Of a DNA stretch of 64,000 nt, positions 53,526 to 63,880 are shown piece by piece. The first letter of the stretch is position 1, and each line of letters opens with the position of its first letter. The DNA lies in assembly GCA_905221605.1 (NCBI GenBank), contig CAJNDS010002084.1, forward strand, positions 350,972-414,971, written 5' to 3'. Position numbers and translations under genes: made by a program. This DNA is from Symbiodinium natans (taxonomy: Eukaryota; Sar; Dinophyceae; Suessiales; Symbiodiniaceae). The notes under the pieces were generated by a model, which worked only from the letters and a program-made list of their open reading frames with translations, was not told the origin of the DNA and did not search any database.

Positions 53526-55474
53526 AAATCTGCGTTGCCTGAGTTGCTTGTTGGGCTTCTTCGTGTCCCCGGCATCCCTTCCTCAAGCTTGATAGATGAG
53601 TGAGGTGAGTTCCTGCACCCTGGGCAGTCCTGTGCGATTGGCTGTGAATAGTCCTACCAGTCTAGTATTTCAGAAGAGACTTTTCATTTTCATGACTTTT
53701 CTCAAAAAGCATCGGAGCACCCATGACACGCTTGCAACGGCCGTCCCTGCTGAAGCTTTCCTTTTCGAGCTGGAAACCTAAGCGTGCAGATCTTGCGACA
53801 AAAGATCTCGCCAAGCCACCGATCCTCGTTATTGAGGACGCGAAAAGCTTCTGCGAGATCGTGGCCATGTGCATCACGGGTTTTCCCACCCCAGACAGTT
53901 GAAGCAGCCACCCGCAGAAATGCTCCAGGCAGATAGGCACCTGCCGGAGTGGCTTCTCTGAGGCAGCCCTCTTGCAGCACACTGCCCGGGGTCCCTGGCC
54001 CGACTGCACCTGCAGTTGTGATGGAGCGTGCGTGGGCACCTCTTTGCCGCGCTCAACGATCGCAATGTCAAGCTAACGCGCCCCCAGAGGTCCGTGTGAA
54101 CGGCTGTCAAGTCTTGTGTGAAAGCAGAAGCAACACAGATGCATTGGCAGGGCAACAGCGCTGCGACAAAACTAGAGCTGAGCAGTTCCAGAATTGGCGG
54201 ACGCGCGCACAAATGGACCGCAGGCAACACACCATGCCCGGCAGAGAATCGAGCTGCAGGGTGGCCACAGTCGCAAAGGCTTCTTGCAGGTGAGAGGGCC
54301 CGCGTGCATAAGTGCACCGTAGAACAAGGAGTTCCTCGCGCGCTCACCCTGTCAGCTTGTAGTCGTAGGAGAAGTCTGAAGTTGCCAAGGACCATCAGTT
54401 GATTTGGCGTTTGCTAGTACTGCAGGATCAGATGAAACATCGCACTTGAGAGCCATGTAGACCAACTCAAAACCCTACTTCCAAATCGACTGAGCACTTG
54501 CCATCGCAGCAGGTATGTGCTGCGCAAGCAACCGCCAGGTGGCATGGCGGTTTTGCATCTCGGGTACTCGGTCTTCGGCTGAGGGCTGTCGTGGATGTTG
54601 AGGGCTTGGACGTTGGTGTTTCCGAACTCTTGCGTCGTGGCGCAGGAAGAGCACCAGAGGAAACTTCGCAGAGCGTCATGTGGGATCACTTCTGCTTCCA
54701 AACCTAACAAACCACGGACATGTAAAGGCTTCAGATCTCCGAAAGAAAGTGCCCCCCCCCCCCCCCCCGGCTTCCCTGGCGTTGCCAGGCAAGCTGATTC
54801 GTGGCGCGCACGCCGTCGACCGAGAGTATCGCGTGATGAAGGCTTTGGGTCAGGCCGGAGCACCTTAGGTTCAGGCCTCTGTATTTCCGTAGGGGTTGTG
54901 GCTCTATGGAGGAAAGGCAGGGAAGTGCTCGAATTGTTTCTAGGCTGCGGTTCCATTCGGAGTATCAGTGCGGTGTATCAGTGCATCTTAGGGGCGAGAA
55001 ATATTTTGTCATGATGCATATTTGTTGGCAAGGTGGGCATCGGGGGAGGGCTGGCCACCGGGCATGGATTCTAGTGCTGCCTCGTAGAATGGTCGGAATG
55101 CCATTGATTCAACCACATCCTCGCGAAATATTCGTGTGATGTTACAAGCGTCTAATGTACCGGATTCAGGATAGGAGCTTTGAACATGATATGATCCCCA
55201 GCATCCTCGACTGCTCTACAACATGTCTCCACCGGCAAAACCCCGAAAAGGCTTCAAACGATTTTGCAAGACCCTGAGCTTGGCTGTACAAAACCACCGA
55301 GGCCTCGACAGGGCATTGTGTGCAGCGAGCAAGCCTAAACCCTAACAAAGCAAAACCATACCCCACGCACCAAACCCTAATCCAGAACCCTGTAGCCCTA
55401 AACCCTACAAGCAAACTTAAAGCCGAAAACCCTCCAGCTGCAAAACCCTGACCTTTAAAACCAACCCTCCTGTA
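53526..55474. other. Unique sequence, no assignable gene
   Basis: Long stretch almost without telomere-like repeats. A 173-codon minus frame (53874-54395) and 114-180-codon frames overlap on both strands; none shows a recognisable domain. Poly(C) run at 54750-54768. A multi-exon gene could be hidden here. Confidence 0.35.
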
Positions 55475-55475
55475 G

Positions 55476-55523
55476 GTCGGCTACGAGGTTCCGGTTGTCC
55501 ATGCGCTGTGCGAGGATTCCAAG
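55476..55523 (+). other. Exon-like island, 48 nt
   Basis: Phase-0 segment with borders GTAG|GTCGGC and CAAG|GTGTGC (GT donor), reading VGYEVPVVHALCEDSK. The frame stays open downstream for another ~90 nt. Further coding-like sequence at 55665-55880 (HLEVIGTSFYVMSFVKAFRW) may be part of the same gene. Product unknown. Confidence 0.35.
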
Positions 55524-55899
55524 GTGTGCGGTGGGGTCCGATGCTCCGAGGGCATCGTATTCACCAATGCTGTCGTTGCCCTTGTCTTAGGGGTATTTTT
55601 TATATTTTGGGTAGTACTTTAAGTCCTAAGAAACAGCTAAAGTCACAATTCCAAGTTCAGTATAGTGCATCTGGAGGTGATTGGAACATCCTTCTACGTC
55701 ATGTCCTTCGTCAAGGCCTTTCGATGGCAGTGTGTGTCGAGCAATAGTCAGTTGCATGTCACAACACCCGGACTGTGTGTGCAGAGCAGGGAAACAGAAG
55801 GGTACCTGTTTGAAGCAACATGTCAGGGGCACATTCCGGACAACGGCTTGCTGAAGCTTCCCAAGGCTGGCAGACCTCATGCGAGTACCTGGAGTTACC

Positions 55900-57009
55900 C
55901 TAACCCCTAAACCCTAAACCCTAAACCCCAAACCCTTTAGGAGTTCAAAACTCGGCCAGATGCCGGAAGGACCGGCGTCGGCCGGCCATGGAGGCGATCG
56001 TTCAAAGCCTGGCCAAGCTCCGCAGTTGCAGCATCCGACGTCCTGAGATGTTGTTATAGCATATGGGGGTCTCTATAGCATTCGGATGGTTTAGGCGAAT
56101 CGGGTTACACCGAATTGACCCAAATATACCCCATGGCCCAACCCCCCAAAAACGGGTTCCCCTGATTTTGGGAACCCCCTCCAATGAAAGGGCTGAAACA
56201 AGGTGTCTATAGGTGCTTTGCTTGGCACAGGCGGGGCAGGATATGGTCCCTCTTTGGGAACAGTTTTTAGGACAGCTCTGCCTCATGGCTGACCATTCGT
56301 GTGGATGATTCTCTAGCTGAGTGGTGCCCTTTTCCTCTTTTTGGGTTGTGGGTTCTCTTCTGAGAATAACTAGCAGCTAGCACCAGAAAAGGGTACCCTC
56401 ATTGATATGGTTACTATTACTGGGCTACCACGTCTGAATCGCCCTCCTGAACCAAGGCTCCACAGCTACGACCCCAACACCTTGGGGCTGCTCTCAGGAC
56501 GCCTTGGGGACGAGAGAGAGGGAGGGGTGCTCGAGCTTGTAAGCTGCGCCCCATCAGCCCTACAAGCCCTATCATATGCCCCAGAAGCCCTACACCATGA
56601 GCCTAGAAGCGATAAGGCCGAGACTGTGAGCCCTCTAAGCCCCATAAGCCCTATAAGCTGTAAGCCCTACAAGGCCCACAAGCCCCATACGCCCCTATCA
56701 GCCCTATCAGCCCTCATGAAACACCTGAGCCAGCCGCAGGATGCACACACGTGCGTTGTTAGTTCTGGGTTTCTCTTGCCAATCGCAAAGCCAAGGAAGT
56801 GTTCAAATAGGCATTGCCCAAAATGTTGGTACCCCTTTTGTACCCCTAAATAGAGAAAATCCCCTTAAAGGGATCCCCTAAAAGGGTACGCCGATTTTCG
56901 GAAACCCCAAATAGTGTTCCTTTCAAAAAACTAACGTTGTACCTTTAGCGTGTTTTCGCATTGGGAGCTTTGTTTGCGGTCTAGTCTGGATCTTTGCGCT
57001 CAGATTGCC
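55900..57009. other. No recognisable gene
   Basis: CCCTAAA units at 55900-55935, then unique sequence. A degenerate AAGCCCTATAAG/AAGCCCTACAAG repeat field lies at 56550-56715. Confidence 0.45.
56828..56908. mobile_element. MITE-like element, family E, copy 2
   Basis: GGTACCCCTTTTGTACCCCT, AATCCCCTTAAAGGGATC, GATTTTCGGAAACCCC; matches the copy in dynamin intron 4. Confidence 0.7.
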
Positions 57010-57210
57010 CGAAACCCTCAACATCCCTAAGCCCTAGTGAAGACCCTACACCCTAAACCCTAAACCCTGAACCCTAAACCCTAAACCTTAAGCCCTGACG
57101 AGGAAAGCCCTATGGCAAGATGGGCGGCTTCTACGAGCAGCTCGGCAGCTCACCACAAAACACCGAGGTTCTGCAGCTTAGGGTTTAGGGTTTAGGGTTT
57201 AGGGTTTAGG
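57010..57210. repeat. C-rich tract, island, G-rich tract
   Basis: CCCTAAA units to 57090 and TTTAGGG from 57178 enclose the exon-like island 57103-57167. Confidence 0.88.
57103..57167 (+). other. Exon-like island, 65 nt
   Basis: Borders are CGAG|GAAAGC and CGAG|GTTCTG. All three frames are open; the most coding-like reads KPYGKMGGFYEQLGSSPQ. It is flanked by C-rich (57010-57090) and G-rich (57178-57210) tracts. Product unknown. Confidence 0.33.
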
Positions 57211-57624
57211 AGGGGCTTTTAGGAGTTCAGGGTGTAATTAAGGCTTTTAGGGGTTGAGGATGTTGATGGAATTCGGTAAGGATGCCCTCCATGAGACCTT
57301 ACACCTGGATAAGCCCCTTGAAATCCAATATACCCGGCGGTGGAGGTACGCCCTGCTTGTAGGTCATACATGCTGCTTTAGGTACAGTCCTAAACCCTAC
57401 AGTACCCCTACACCCGGACCCTAAACCCTACATCCTTCAACTAAAGCTGGGGGTCCTGTCCACCTAAACCCTCCACCCAAAAAAACACTTAAGCCCTGAA
57501 CCAAGTCCGTTTCATCCCTAAGACAGGAGCCTCAACAATTACCAAAACAGTCCCCATCATGCTCCCCATGTGCTTACTCTGAACTACCGCAAAGTGCCCA
57601 TTCAGAAATCTGCGTGCCCAAGGC

Positions 57625-57815
57625 TTTAAACCCTAAACCCTGAACCCCAAACCCTAAAACCCCAACACCCTTGAATCCGAAACCCTAAACCCTAAACCCC
57701 AACTCCCCTAAATCCTAAACCCTAAACCCTAAACCCTAAACAATACACCCTAAACAACCCTAAACAACCCTAAACCCTAAACCCTAAACCCTAAACCCTA
57801 AACCCCAACACCCCC
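57625..57815. repeat. C-rich telomere-like tract with CCCTAAACAA units
   Basis: CCCTAAA, CCCCAAA and repeated CCCTAAACAA; the latter also occurs at 10736. Confidence 0.88.
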
Positions 57816-57828
57816 CAAAAACCCACAG

Positions 57829-57899
57829 GCGGCAGATCCGCACCATGAAGCGGACTAGCGAGGCGCAGGCCAGGAAGCGACTCTCGGGGTCCATTTCAG
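57829..57899 (+). other. Exon-like island, basic, 71 nt
   Basis: Borders are CACAG|GCGGCA and TTCAG|GGGCGT. It reads RQIRTMKRTSEAQARKRLSG. C-rich tracts (57625-57815) precede it and a TTTAGGGG octamer field (57905-58095) follows. Product unknown. Confidence 0.35.
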
Positions 57900-57904
57900 G
57901 GGCG

Positions 57905-58095
57905 TAGGGGTTTAAGGGACATGGGGGTTTAGGGGGTTTAAGGGTTTAGGTGTTTAGGTTTAGGGGTTTAGGGGTTTAGGGGTTTAGGGGTTTAGGGGTC
58001 TAGGGGTTTAGGGGTTTAGGGGTCTAGGGGTTTAGGGGTCTAGGGGTTTAGGGGCTTAGGGGTTTAGGGGTTTCGGGGTTTAGGGTTTAGGCTTG
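57905..58095. repeat. (TTTAGGGG)n octamer field
   Basis: About 17 octamers with CTAGGGG and CTTAGGGG variants. Confidence 0.95.
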
Positions 58096-58164
58096 GGTCT
58101 GGGGGTTTAGTGGCTTTTGTTGTAGGGTTCCGGTCTAGGGTTCAGCCCGGGGCCCCTGAGCCCT

Positions 58165-58480
58165 AGTAGCCCTAAACCCTAAACCCTAAACCCTAAACCC
58201 TAAACCCTAAACCCTAAGCCCTAAGCCCTAAGCCCTAATAACCCTAAACCCTCAACCCTCGGGGTGTTCGTGAGTCTTGGCTTTGCGCGTGGTTTTGGGG
58301 GAGGTCTCGGGCTCCGACGGCCACATCCCCCCCATGAAGCGCCTCGATGAGCTCATCAGGCAAGGGGAGATGTCGTGGTTTTAGGGTTCAAGCTTTGAAA
58401 GTTTAGGGTTTGGGGTTTGGGGTTTAGGGTTTAGGAATTTTTAGGGTTTAGGGTTTAGGGCTTAGGGTTTAGGGCTATTT
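58165..58480. repeat. C-rich and G-rich tracts around an island
   Basis: CCCTAAA/CCCTAAG at 58165-58260 and TTTAGGG at 58400-58480, enclosing the island 58304-58359. Confidence 0.88.
58304..58359 (+). other. Exon-like island, 56 nt
   Basis: Borders are GGAG|GTCTCG and TCAG|GCAAGG (GC donor). It reads VSGSDGHIPPMKRLDELIR. It lies between C-rich (58165-58260) and G-rich (58400-58480) tracts. Product unknown. Confidence 0.37.
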
Positions 58481-59192
58481 TCTTGGCGATTCATCCGGTT
58501 CATGTCCAGACGGCATTAGGTATTACCTACGTATAGATCCATCTTTCATAGCTGTTTTTCAGGGAGCAGGTAGAGACCCTAATTCCCAGAAACTGCATGC
58601 TTTTAACCACCCGCGCTAAGGGACCCCAATATAGAAATCCTAATTTGCTGCCAGGCTCTTCGAGGCGAACATGCCTCCGGACAGGCGTGGTAAGGGCTCT
58701 CCGCGTTTAGGTTTTTGTTTAGGTCTTTCGGTTTAAAGGTTGCAGGCTTCCGGGGGTTTAGGGTCAGGTTCTTTGAGGTTTGATATTGATATATTATTTA
58801 TTTTTTTTTTTTTTTTGGGGGGGGGGGGGGGGGGGGCAGGGGCCGTTCTTCCCAAAAAAAGCCTGTAGCACCCCACCCTAAGCCATAGATGTAGGGTTGA
58901 GGGCTTAGGGTTCATGGCGCCTTGGGCAGGCCCCGAAACAGGGCATCCGGGAGTAGGGATGCCTAAAAAAACATTTTTTCAGATTGGGTTCCTACATTTT
59001 CAAGTTTGAGACTTGGGTTCCTACGTTTTCAGGTATGAGAGTTCCGGGTTCCTGCATTGTTTTTGAAGTTTGAGCTTCATTTTGTCAAGTTTGAGCTTGA
59101 GTTCTCGTTCTCATTTTTCATGTTTGAGAGCCCGTGGTTCCTTATGGGGTTTAGGGCTCAAGGGTTCGAGCCCTTGCAGAAAGACCCTCCGA
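58481..59192. other. No recognisable gene; degenerate repeats
   Basis: Includes a T17-G21 junction (58799-58836) and a ~38-bp imperfect triplication around GGGTTCCTACATTTTCAAGT and TTTGAG (58980-59130). Confidence 0.55.
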
Positions 59193-59291
59193 AGGTCGTG
59201 TGTGATCCATGGCGACTGGAAGCCTGACAACCTCATCCTCTCCCCCGACGGCCAGCCAAAAGTGCTGGTCGCCTGGCGGCTTCCAGGGTAG
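59193..59291 (+). CDS. Exon-like fragment with phosphotransferase (APH/choline-kinase-type) catalytic loop
   Basis: One frame reads CVIHGDWKPDNLILSPDGQ followed by PKVL. The HGD(x4)N loop is the catalytic signature of the aminoglycoside-phosphotransferase/choline-kinase superfamily, where the Asp is the catalytic base and the Asn binds metal. In intact enzymes a second Asp (xDWE) follows within about 20 residues. Here the frame runs into AWRLPG and a stop, so either a donor lies near the GT at 59268 or the copy is broken. No other exon of this enzyme was recognised nearby. The motif is visible; the enzyme class is inferred and the substrate is unknown. Confidence 0.5.
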   Translation, partial: RSCVIHGDWKPDNLILSPDGQPKVLVAWRLPG

Positions 59292-60578
59292 GAGGTCTGA
59301 GTGCTTCGGGTTTGGGGTTTGAGGTTTCAGGGCTTCTGGTTTAGGGTTTGCGGTGTAAGGGCTTAGGGTTTAGGGCTTGAGGTTGAAGGGTTTAGGGCTC
59401 AGGGTTTGAGGTTGAAGGTCTTTGGGTTTAGGGTTTCGGGTTTGAGGCTGAAGGGCTTGGGCTTGTAGGGTTGAGGTTGAAGGGCTTAGGGCTTAGGGTG
59501 TGGGATTCAAAGAGGGCTCGGCTCATGGTTTTGGATTCGTAGAGCTGAGCCTTGTAATTTTGCATGGGGCTCCGGTGGTCTTGAAATCCCGTTTAACGCC
59601 CGACAAGCCTGCAAACCCTGTAACCGATCATCTCTGCAAAAACCTGTGAACTTCAGCCCGGCCCCATCAACCCTGTAAGCCTCTGCTTTTTAGGGTTGAA
59701 AGGTATCTGCATGGCCCTTCTGAGCCCCGAGTCAGGGAAAGACCCCGTTCTAAACCCACAAACCTTGGGCCCCGTAAATCCTCTCAGCTCGGCTGAACCC
59801 TACGCCCTAAAACCCTGAACCCGATATGTCTCGCAGCCCTACTTCCCTACAGCCCCAAGAAAAGCCCTCAACCCTCGCAGCCCTAAACCCTCAATCGCCT
59901 AAACTTCCTAAACCCTATAGTAGAAGCCAAAAAGTTGGAAACTCAATAGCCTCAATCCCTACGAGTAAAGGATAGGGAATCCCAGCACGATTTGTCCGTA
60001 AAGAGGCTTCCAACTTTTTGGGGTTTACTGTAAACCCCAAAGAGCACTCAGAAGAATCGTGGGAAACATATCCAGAATGTGGGTCCCGACGAAAGACAAA
60101 CAGCCCAGCACACGACACAAGAGAAGCGAAATGCAGGCAAACTGCCGGGAGAAGTTGAGACCCCCAAACCCTTAAAGAGCCCTCAAAGTCAAGGCAGTGG
60201 TTGATTGGGAGTTGAGCACCATTGGGCATCCGATGAGCGCCAGGGGGCCCAGAAAGCTGGGCGGGAATTTTGGGGTTTTGGGGTTTGGGGGTTTTGGGGC
60301 TTTGGGGCTTTGGGGTTTAGGGTTTTTGGGTTTTTTGGGTTTAGGGTTTTAGGGATTTTGGGTTAAGGGTTTTAAGGTTTTATGGTTTTGGATTTGTTTT
60401 GGGTTTAGGGTTTCGGGGTTTCAGGGTCTGGGATTCAGGTTGTAGGTTTTATGTTTTAGGCTGCTTGAGTTTTTTGGTCTAAGGTTTAGGGCTTTTGGTC
60501 TAAGGTTTAGGGCGGGGAGTTTAGGGTTCTTCTTCCAGCCCTCAACTCCTGCCACACCCCAGATATAATAGAGTGCCC
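59292..60578. other. No recognisable gene; degenerate G-rich, then C-rich, then G-rich fields
   Basis: G-rich AGGGTTTGAGGTTGAAGGGC-type repeats at 59300-59500, C-rich units scattered at 59585-59930, and GGGGTTTTGGGG-type repeats at 60265-60515. Confidence 0.5.
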
Positions 60579-60692
60579 TTGGGATGTTCCCCCTCATACT
60601 CAGTTATCATACTAACAGTCCTTAATGGGGATCATCATAGGGGTACCATAATCCCTATTAAGGACTGTCAGTATTAGGGGGGAGCATCCCAA
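60579..60692. mobile_element. MITE family A, copy 9
   Basis: TTGGGATGTTCCCCCTCATA to TATTAGGGGGGAGCATCCC and AA, with an internal ~15-bp partial duplication of CATACTMA. Flanks AGAGTGCC and AGACTGCC match at 7 of 8 bases (one extra C at the left end). Confidence 0.85.
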
Positions 60693-61394
60693 AGACTGCC
60701 TCCCAAAAAAGGGGCCACCACGAGGGTATTCCCAAGTTTTAGAAGCCCCCCTGCATCCCGCAACATCTGCTCGGATCCACTCTGTCGGTGTCGGGGAACC
60801 CTGAACCATGGAGGTGAGCCCCACGGGACCCTGGTGTCGGTGTAGTCCACCCCTTTCTGGCTTAGGGCTTAGGGCTTAGGGTTTAGAGTCCCTACATAAC
60901 ACCCTGAACCACACACCCGTAAAGACTGAGCAAGAGAGAAGACCCGTGCTCCAATAAGCCCCGCGAAAGGACCTGGCCAACCTCTGCCTGCCCTATCACC
61001 TCGGTGGGCTGGGGCGGCTGGCGCCTCCTTGGCAGTTTTTGGTTGATCGGTTCAGGGTTTAGGGTTTAGGGTTTAGGGTTTAAGGTTTAGGGTCTACTTG
61101 TACAAGGCTTTATGTGTTGGCTTTCAAGGCCGAGCCTCTACGGCTCCTGGCCAAAAAGGTTGGGTTCTGGAAGGGTTTATGGGCTTTATATAGGTGAGTG
61201 GCAGTGGAGGTTCTTGTGGCTTACGCCAGCCTGCCGAAGGGTATCGACCGAAGCGCGGCGAACCCCCAATTTGGTGATAGGTTTGGGGTTTTTTAAAGGC
61301 TTTATATGCCCATTTACAGATGTCCAAGGCTGATACTTGGGGCGGGGCATTGAGGCGGTTATGGAGGTTTTCAGGTCTCCCCTCGTGCCATTCG
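60693..61394. other. No recognisable gene
   Basis: Unique sequence with a short TTTAGGG tract at 61050-61095. Confidence 0.4.
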
Positions 61395-61487
61395 TAGCCC
61401 TGAACCCTAAACCCTAAACCCTAAACCCTTAACCCCTCAACCCTAAACCCTAAACCCTAAACCCTAAACCCTAAACCCTAAACCCCA
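61395..61487. repeat. (CCCTAAA)n tract ending at an AG|G acceptor-like site
   Basis: About 12 heptamers running directly into CCCCAG|GTCGGC. Confidence 0.93.
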
Positions 61488-61488
61488 G

Positions 61489-61583
61489 GTCGGCTACCCT
61501 GCCTTGGGCAGCGAGGAGGATGGCTCGGCCATCCCGGAGGAAGAGGTGCCCCTCCTGGATGCCCAAAGACAGGGATTTCGCAG
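61489..61583 (+). other. Exon-like island, acidic, 95 nt
   Basis: Borders are CCAG|GTCGGC and GCAG|GTTGGT (GT donor). It reads VGYPALGSEEDGSAIPEEEV and then PLLDAQRQGFR. A CCCTAAA tract (61395-61485) ends at the acceptor, and a TTTTAGGG octamer field starts just after the donor. Product unknown. Confidence 0.4.
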
Positions 61584-61589
61584 GTTGGT

Positions 61590-61720
61590 CTCTGGGTTTT
61601 AGGGCTCTAGGGCTTTAGGGTTTTAGGGTTTTAGGGCTTTAGGGTTTTAGGGTTTTAGGGTTTTAGGGTTTTAGGGTTTTGGGGTTTTGGGGTTTTGGGT
61701 TTTAGGGTTTTAGGGTTTAG
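61590..61720. repeat. (TTTTAGGG)n octamer field
   Basis: About 14 octamers of TTTTAGGG with TTTTGGGG variants, starting just after the donor-like site of the 61489-61583 island. Confidence 0.95.
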
Positions 61721-63114
61721 GGTCTCGACTTGCCATCATAGGGTTCAAGAGGTTAAAGAGGTGCATGGGGCGCACCGTCATCTTCGTTCAGCTGATGTCT
61801 CTTCCGAAAAAGGTACCTAGAACAGGGCCACAAAGCAGAGTCGCACAAGCACGGAGTTCTTCGCACAAGTACCGCGGGTAGTGGAAAGCCCCAAAAGCCC
61901 TGATATCCTTTTCCGGCTTTGTTTCTAGGATGTATAGAGTTTTCCATCAACAACCCCAGGGCCTTCCCCTAAATCCGTATCACAACATCCCCCCCCCCCC
62001 CCTGCAGTGGGGGCCGGCCCTAGACTCCAACCCTGTAGTAAGTATCAGGTAGTTCATGGAAATACTTGCTCCCAAAATGACCATCTTCCCTTACAAGCCT
62101 TTTCGGCAGCCTAGCTAAATTCCCAGGAGGGCCTGTGGATCAAACCTGCATATACTACTGCTCCAAGAAGCCCAGGTCTTGCGATCGTACTGTGCTGCAG
62201 CAGGGGCCCAGACCCCAACAAGCAGGGAGGGGCATAGCGTTGCAAGTGCCTGTAGGGGTTTGTTGATGGTTTAGGGTTTGGGCTTGAGCGTTTACAGTTG
62301 GGGGGTAGCAAGTTCCCTAATTAATGGGTTGTCAAGCGTTCCCTTCAAGCCCCCGAGCCTGCTTTTCAAGGGTGTTGTGGTAGGAACCTACGAAAAAATA
62401 GGCTTGGGGCTCTTGAGGCAGAGCCAGCTTTGTTGCCAGTGCTCTTTCGGGGAAGCTCGATCTTTGGGGTTCAAGTGTTGAGTAGTTGAGGGGCTTCCGG
62501 AGCTTCCGGCGGGTTACCGCCGCGGTTTCCGAGCGCTTCTTCGCGGTAACTTGGGTGGATCCCCCCTCCTGTTGTCGGATGATGCGGCGCCCTCCCTACG
62601 GCCCTACGGGGCCCCCGCTCGCCCCCCATGGTGCGAGCCAACTGCCGGGATTCAGGGTTTAGGGTGCGCAGCGCTCAATTAGGGCTTTGTTATTTGGGGG
62701 GCTGCCAAGGGCAATTTCTGTTCTCTCCTTCCGATTGAAGCCTCCTGCCTGCATCCGGCCAGTGGGCTCGAGCTCGAACACATGACGTGGGGTTTGTACT
62801 ACTGTTATTGGTGAGTGTCTATGAGGTTCCTTTTTAATTTTGGCGAGTGTAACTATCGGGTGTCCTTTTGGGGGTACAAGAAATATATGACCCTACGTAC
62901 TTCACACGACATTCCGGATGGCCCGATGCGCAGACTGCAGCCCCCGCCGTCGTGAGCCATCAACCTTACTGAACACCGGGCTCCGGTAGAGGGCAGACAT
63001 TTTACAAGTAATCAGGGCAATTTCTATTTCCTTCAGTATTCAGGTAGGCAGTCCTTGACACATCCCGCCCCCCACCTGGCCCTGCCAGCGCACTGCGATG
63101 GGCCCGGTCAAGAG
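61721..63114. other. No recognisable gene
   Basis: Unique sequence with a short poly(C) run at 61989 and a GTTACCGC/GCGGTAAC inverted pair near 62512-62551. Confidence 0.4.
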
Positions 63115-63510
63115 GCGCCTTCGCCAATCCCAAACTCCAACCCTGACAGCGCAAACCCCAAACCCCAGACCCGAAGCCCCAAACCCCAAACCCTAAGCCC
63201 TAAACCTCTAAATCCCTGAACCCAAATCCTGAATATGAACCCGCTAGCCTAGAATCCGACAGCTTTGTAAGGCCTAAACCCACCTACAGAGAATAGATAC
63301 AGACATGGTAGTGTAGACATTACATCTCTGCGCGTGTGCCGGCTTTCTCCAAGCAGGTTTTTTCTTTTACCGATATCGCGCTTCGCATAAAATTCAGCAG
63401 TTCAGCACATGTATGTGTCTCATTTCGGAAAAGCCCTAAACCCCAAAACCCTAAACCCCAAACCCTAAACCCTAAACCCCAAACCCCAAACCCCAAACCC
63501 CAAACCCTAC
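63115..63510. repeat. C-rich telomere-like tracts (CCCCAAA variant)
   Basis: CCCCAAA/CCCTAAG at 63115-63250 and CCCCAAA/CCCTAAA at 63430-63510. Confidence 0.85.
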
Positions 63511-63634
63511 CGTTGAAAGGACGAGCCGCTTCAATGCCTTCACTCCCCAGAGGCATATGGCCCCAGGGGGGGGGGGGGGGGGGGCTCGTGCGTCAATCTG
63601 GGTGCCATCCGGGCCGTCGGCTCGACATGGTTTT

Positions 63635-63880
63635 TGGGTTTAGGGTTGGTTGTAGGGTTTAGGGTTTAGGGTTTAGGGGTTATAGGGTTACAGGGTTATT
63701 GGATTGGGTTATTGGGTTATTGGGCTTAGGGTTATAGGGTTATAGGGTTATAGGGTTATAGGGCTATAGGGTTAATGGGTTATAGGGTTATAGGGTTATA
63801 GGGTTATAGGGTTATAGGGTTATAGGGTATAGGGTTATAGGGTTATGGGGTTTAAGGGTTTAAGGGTTTAGGGTTTAAGG
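63635..63880. repeat. (TTATAGGG)n octamer array
   Basis: About 18 TTATAGGG octamers at 63680-63850, bracketed by TTTAGGG units. Confidence 0.95.

Noticed and set aside
53874-54395. 173-codon minus-strand open frame
   Set aside because: Cys- and Leu-rich translation without a recognisable domain; overlapping frames on the other strand are of similar length. A real exon there cannot be excluded.
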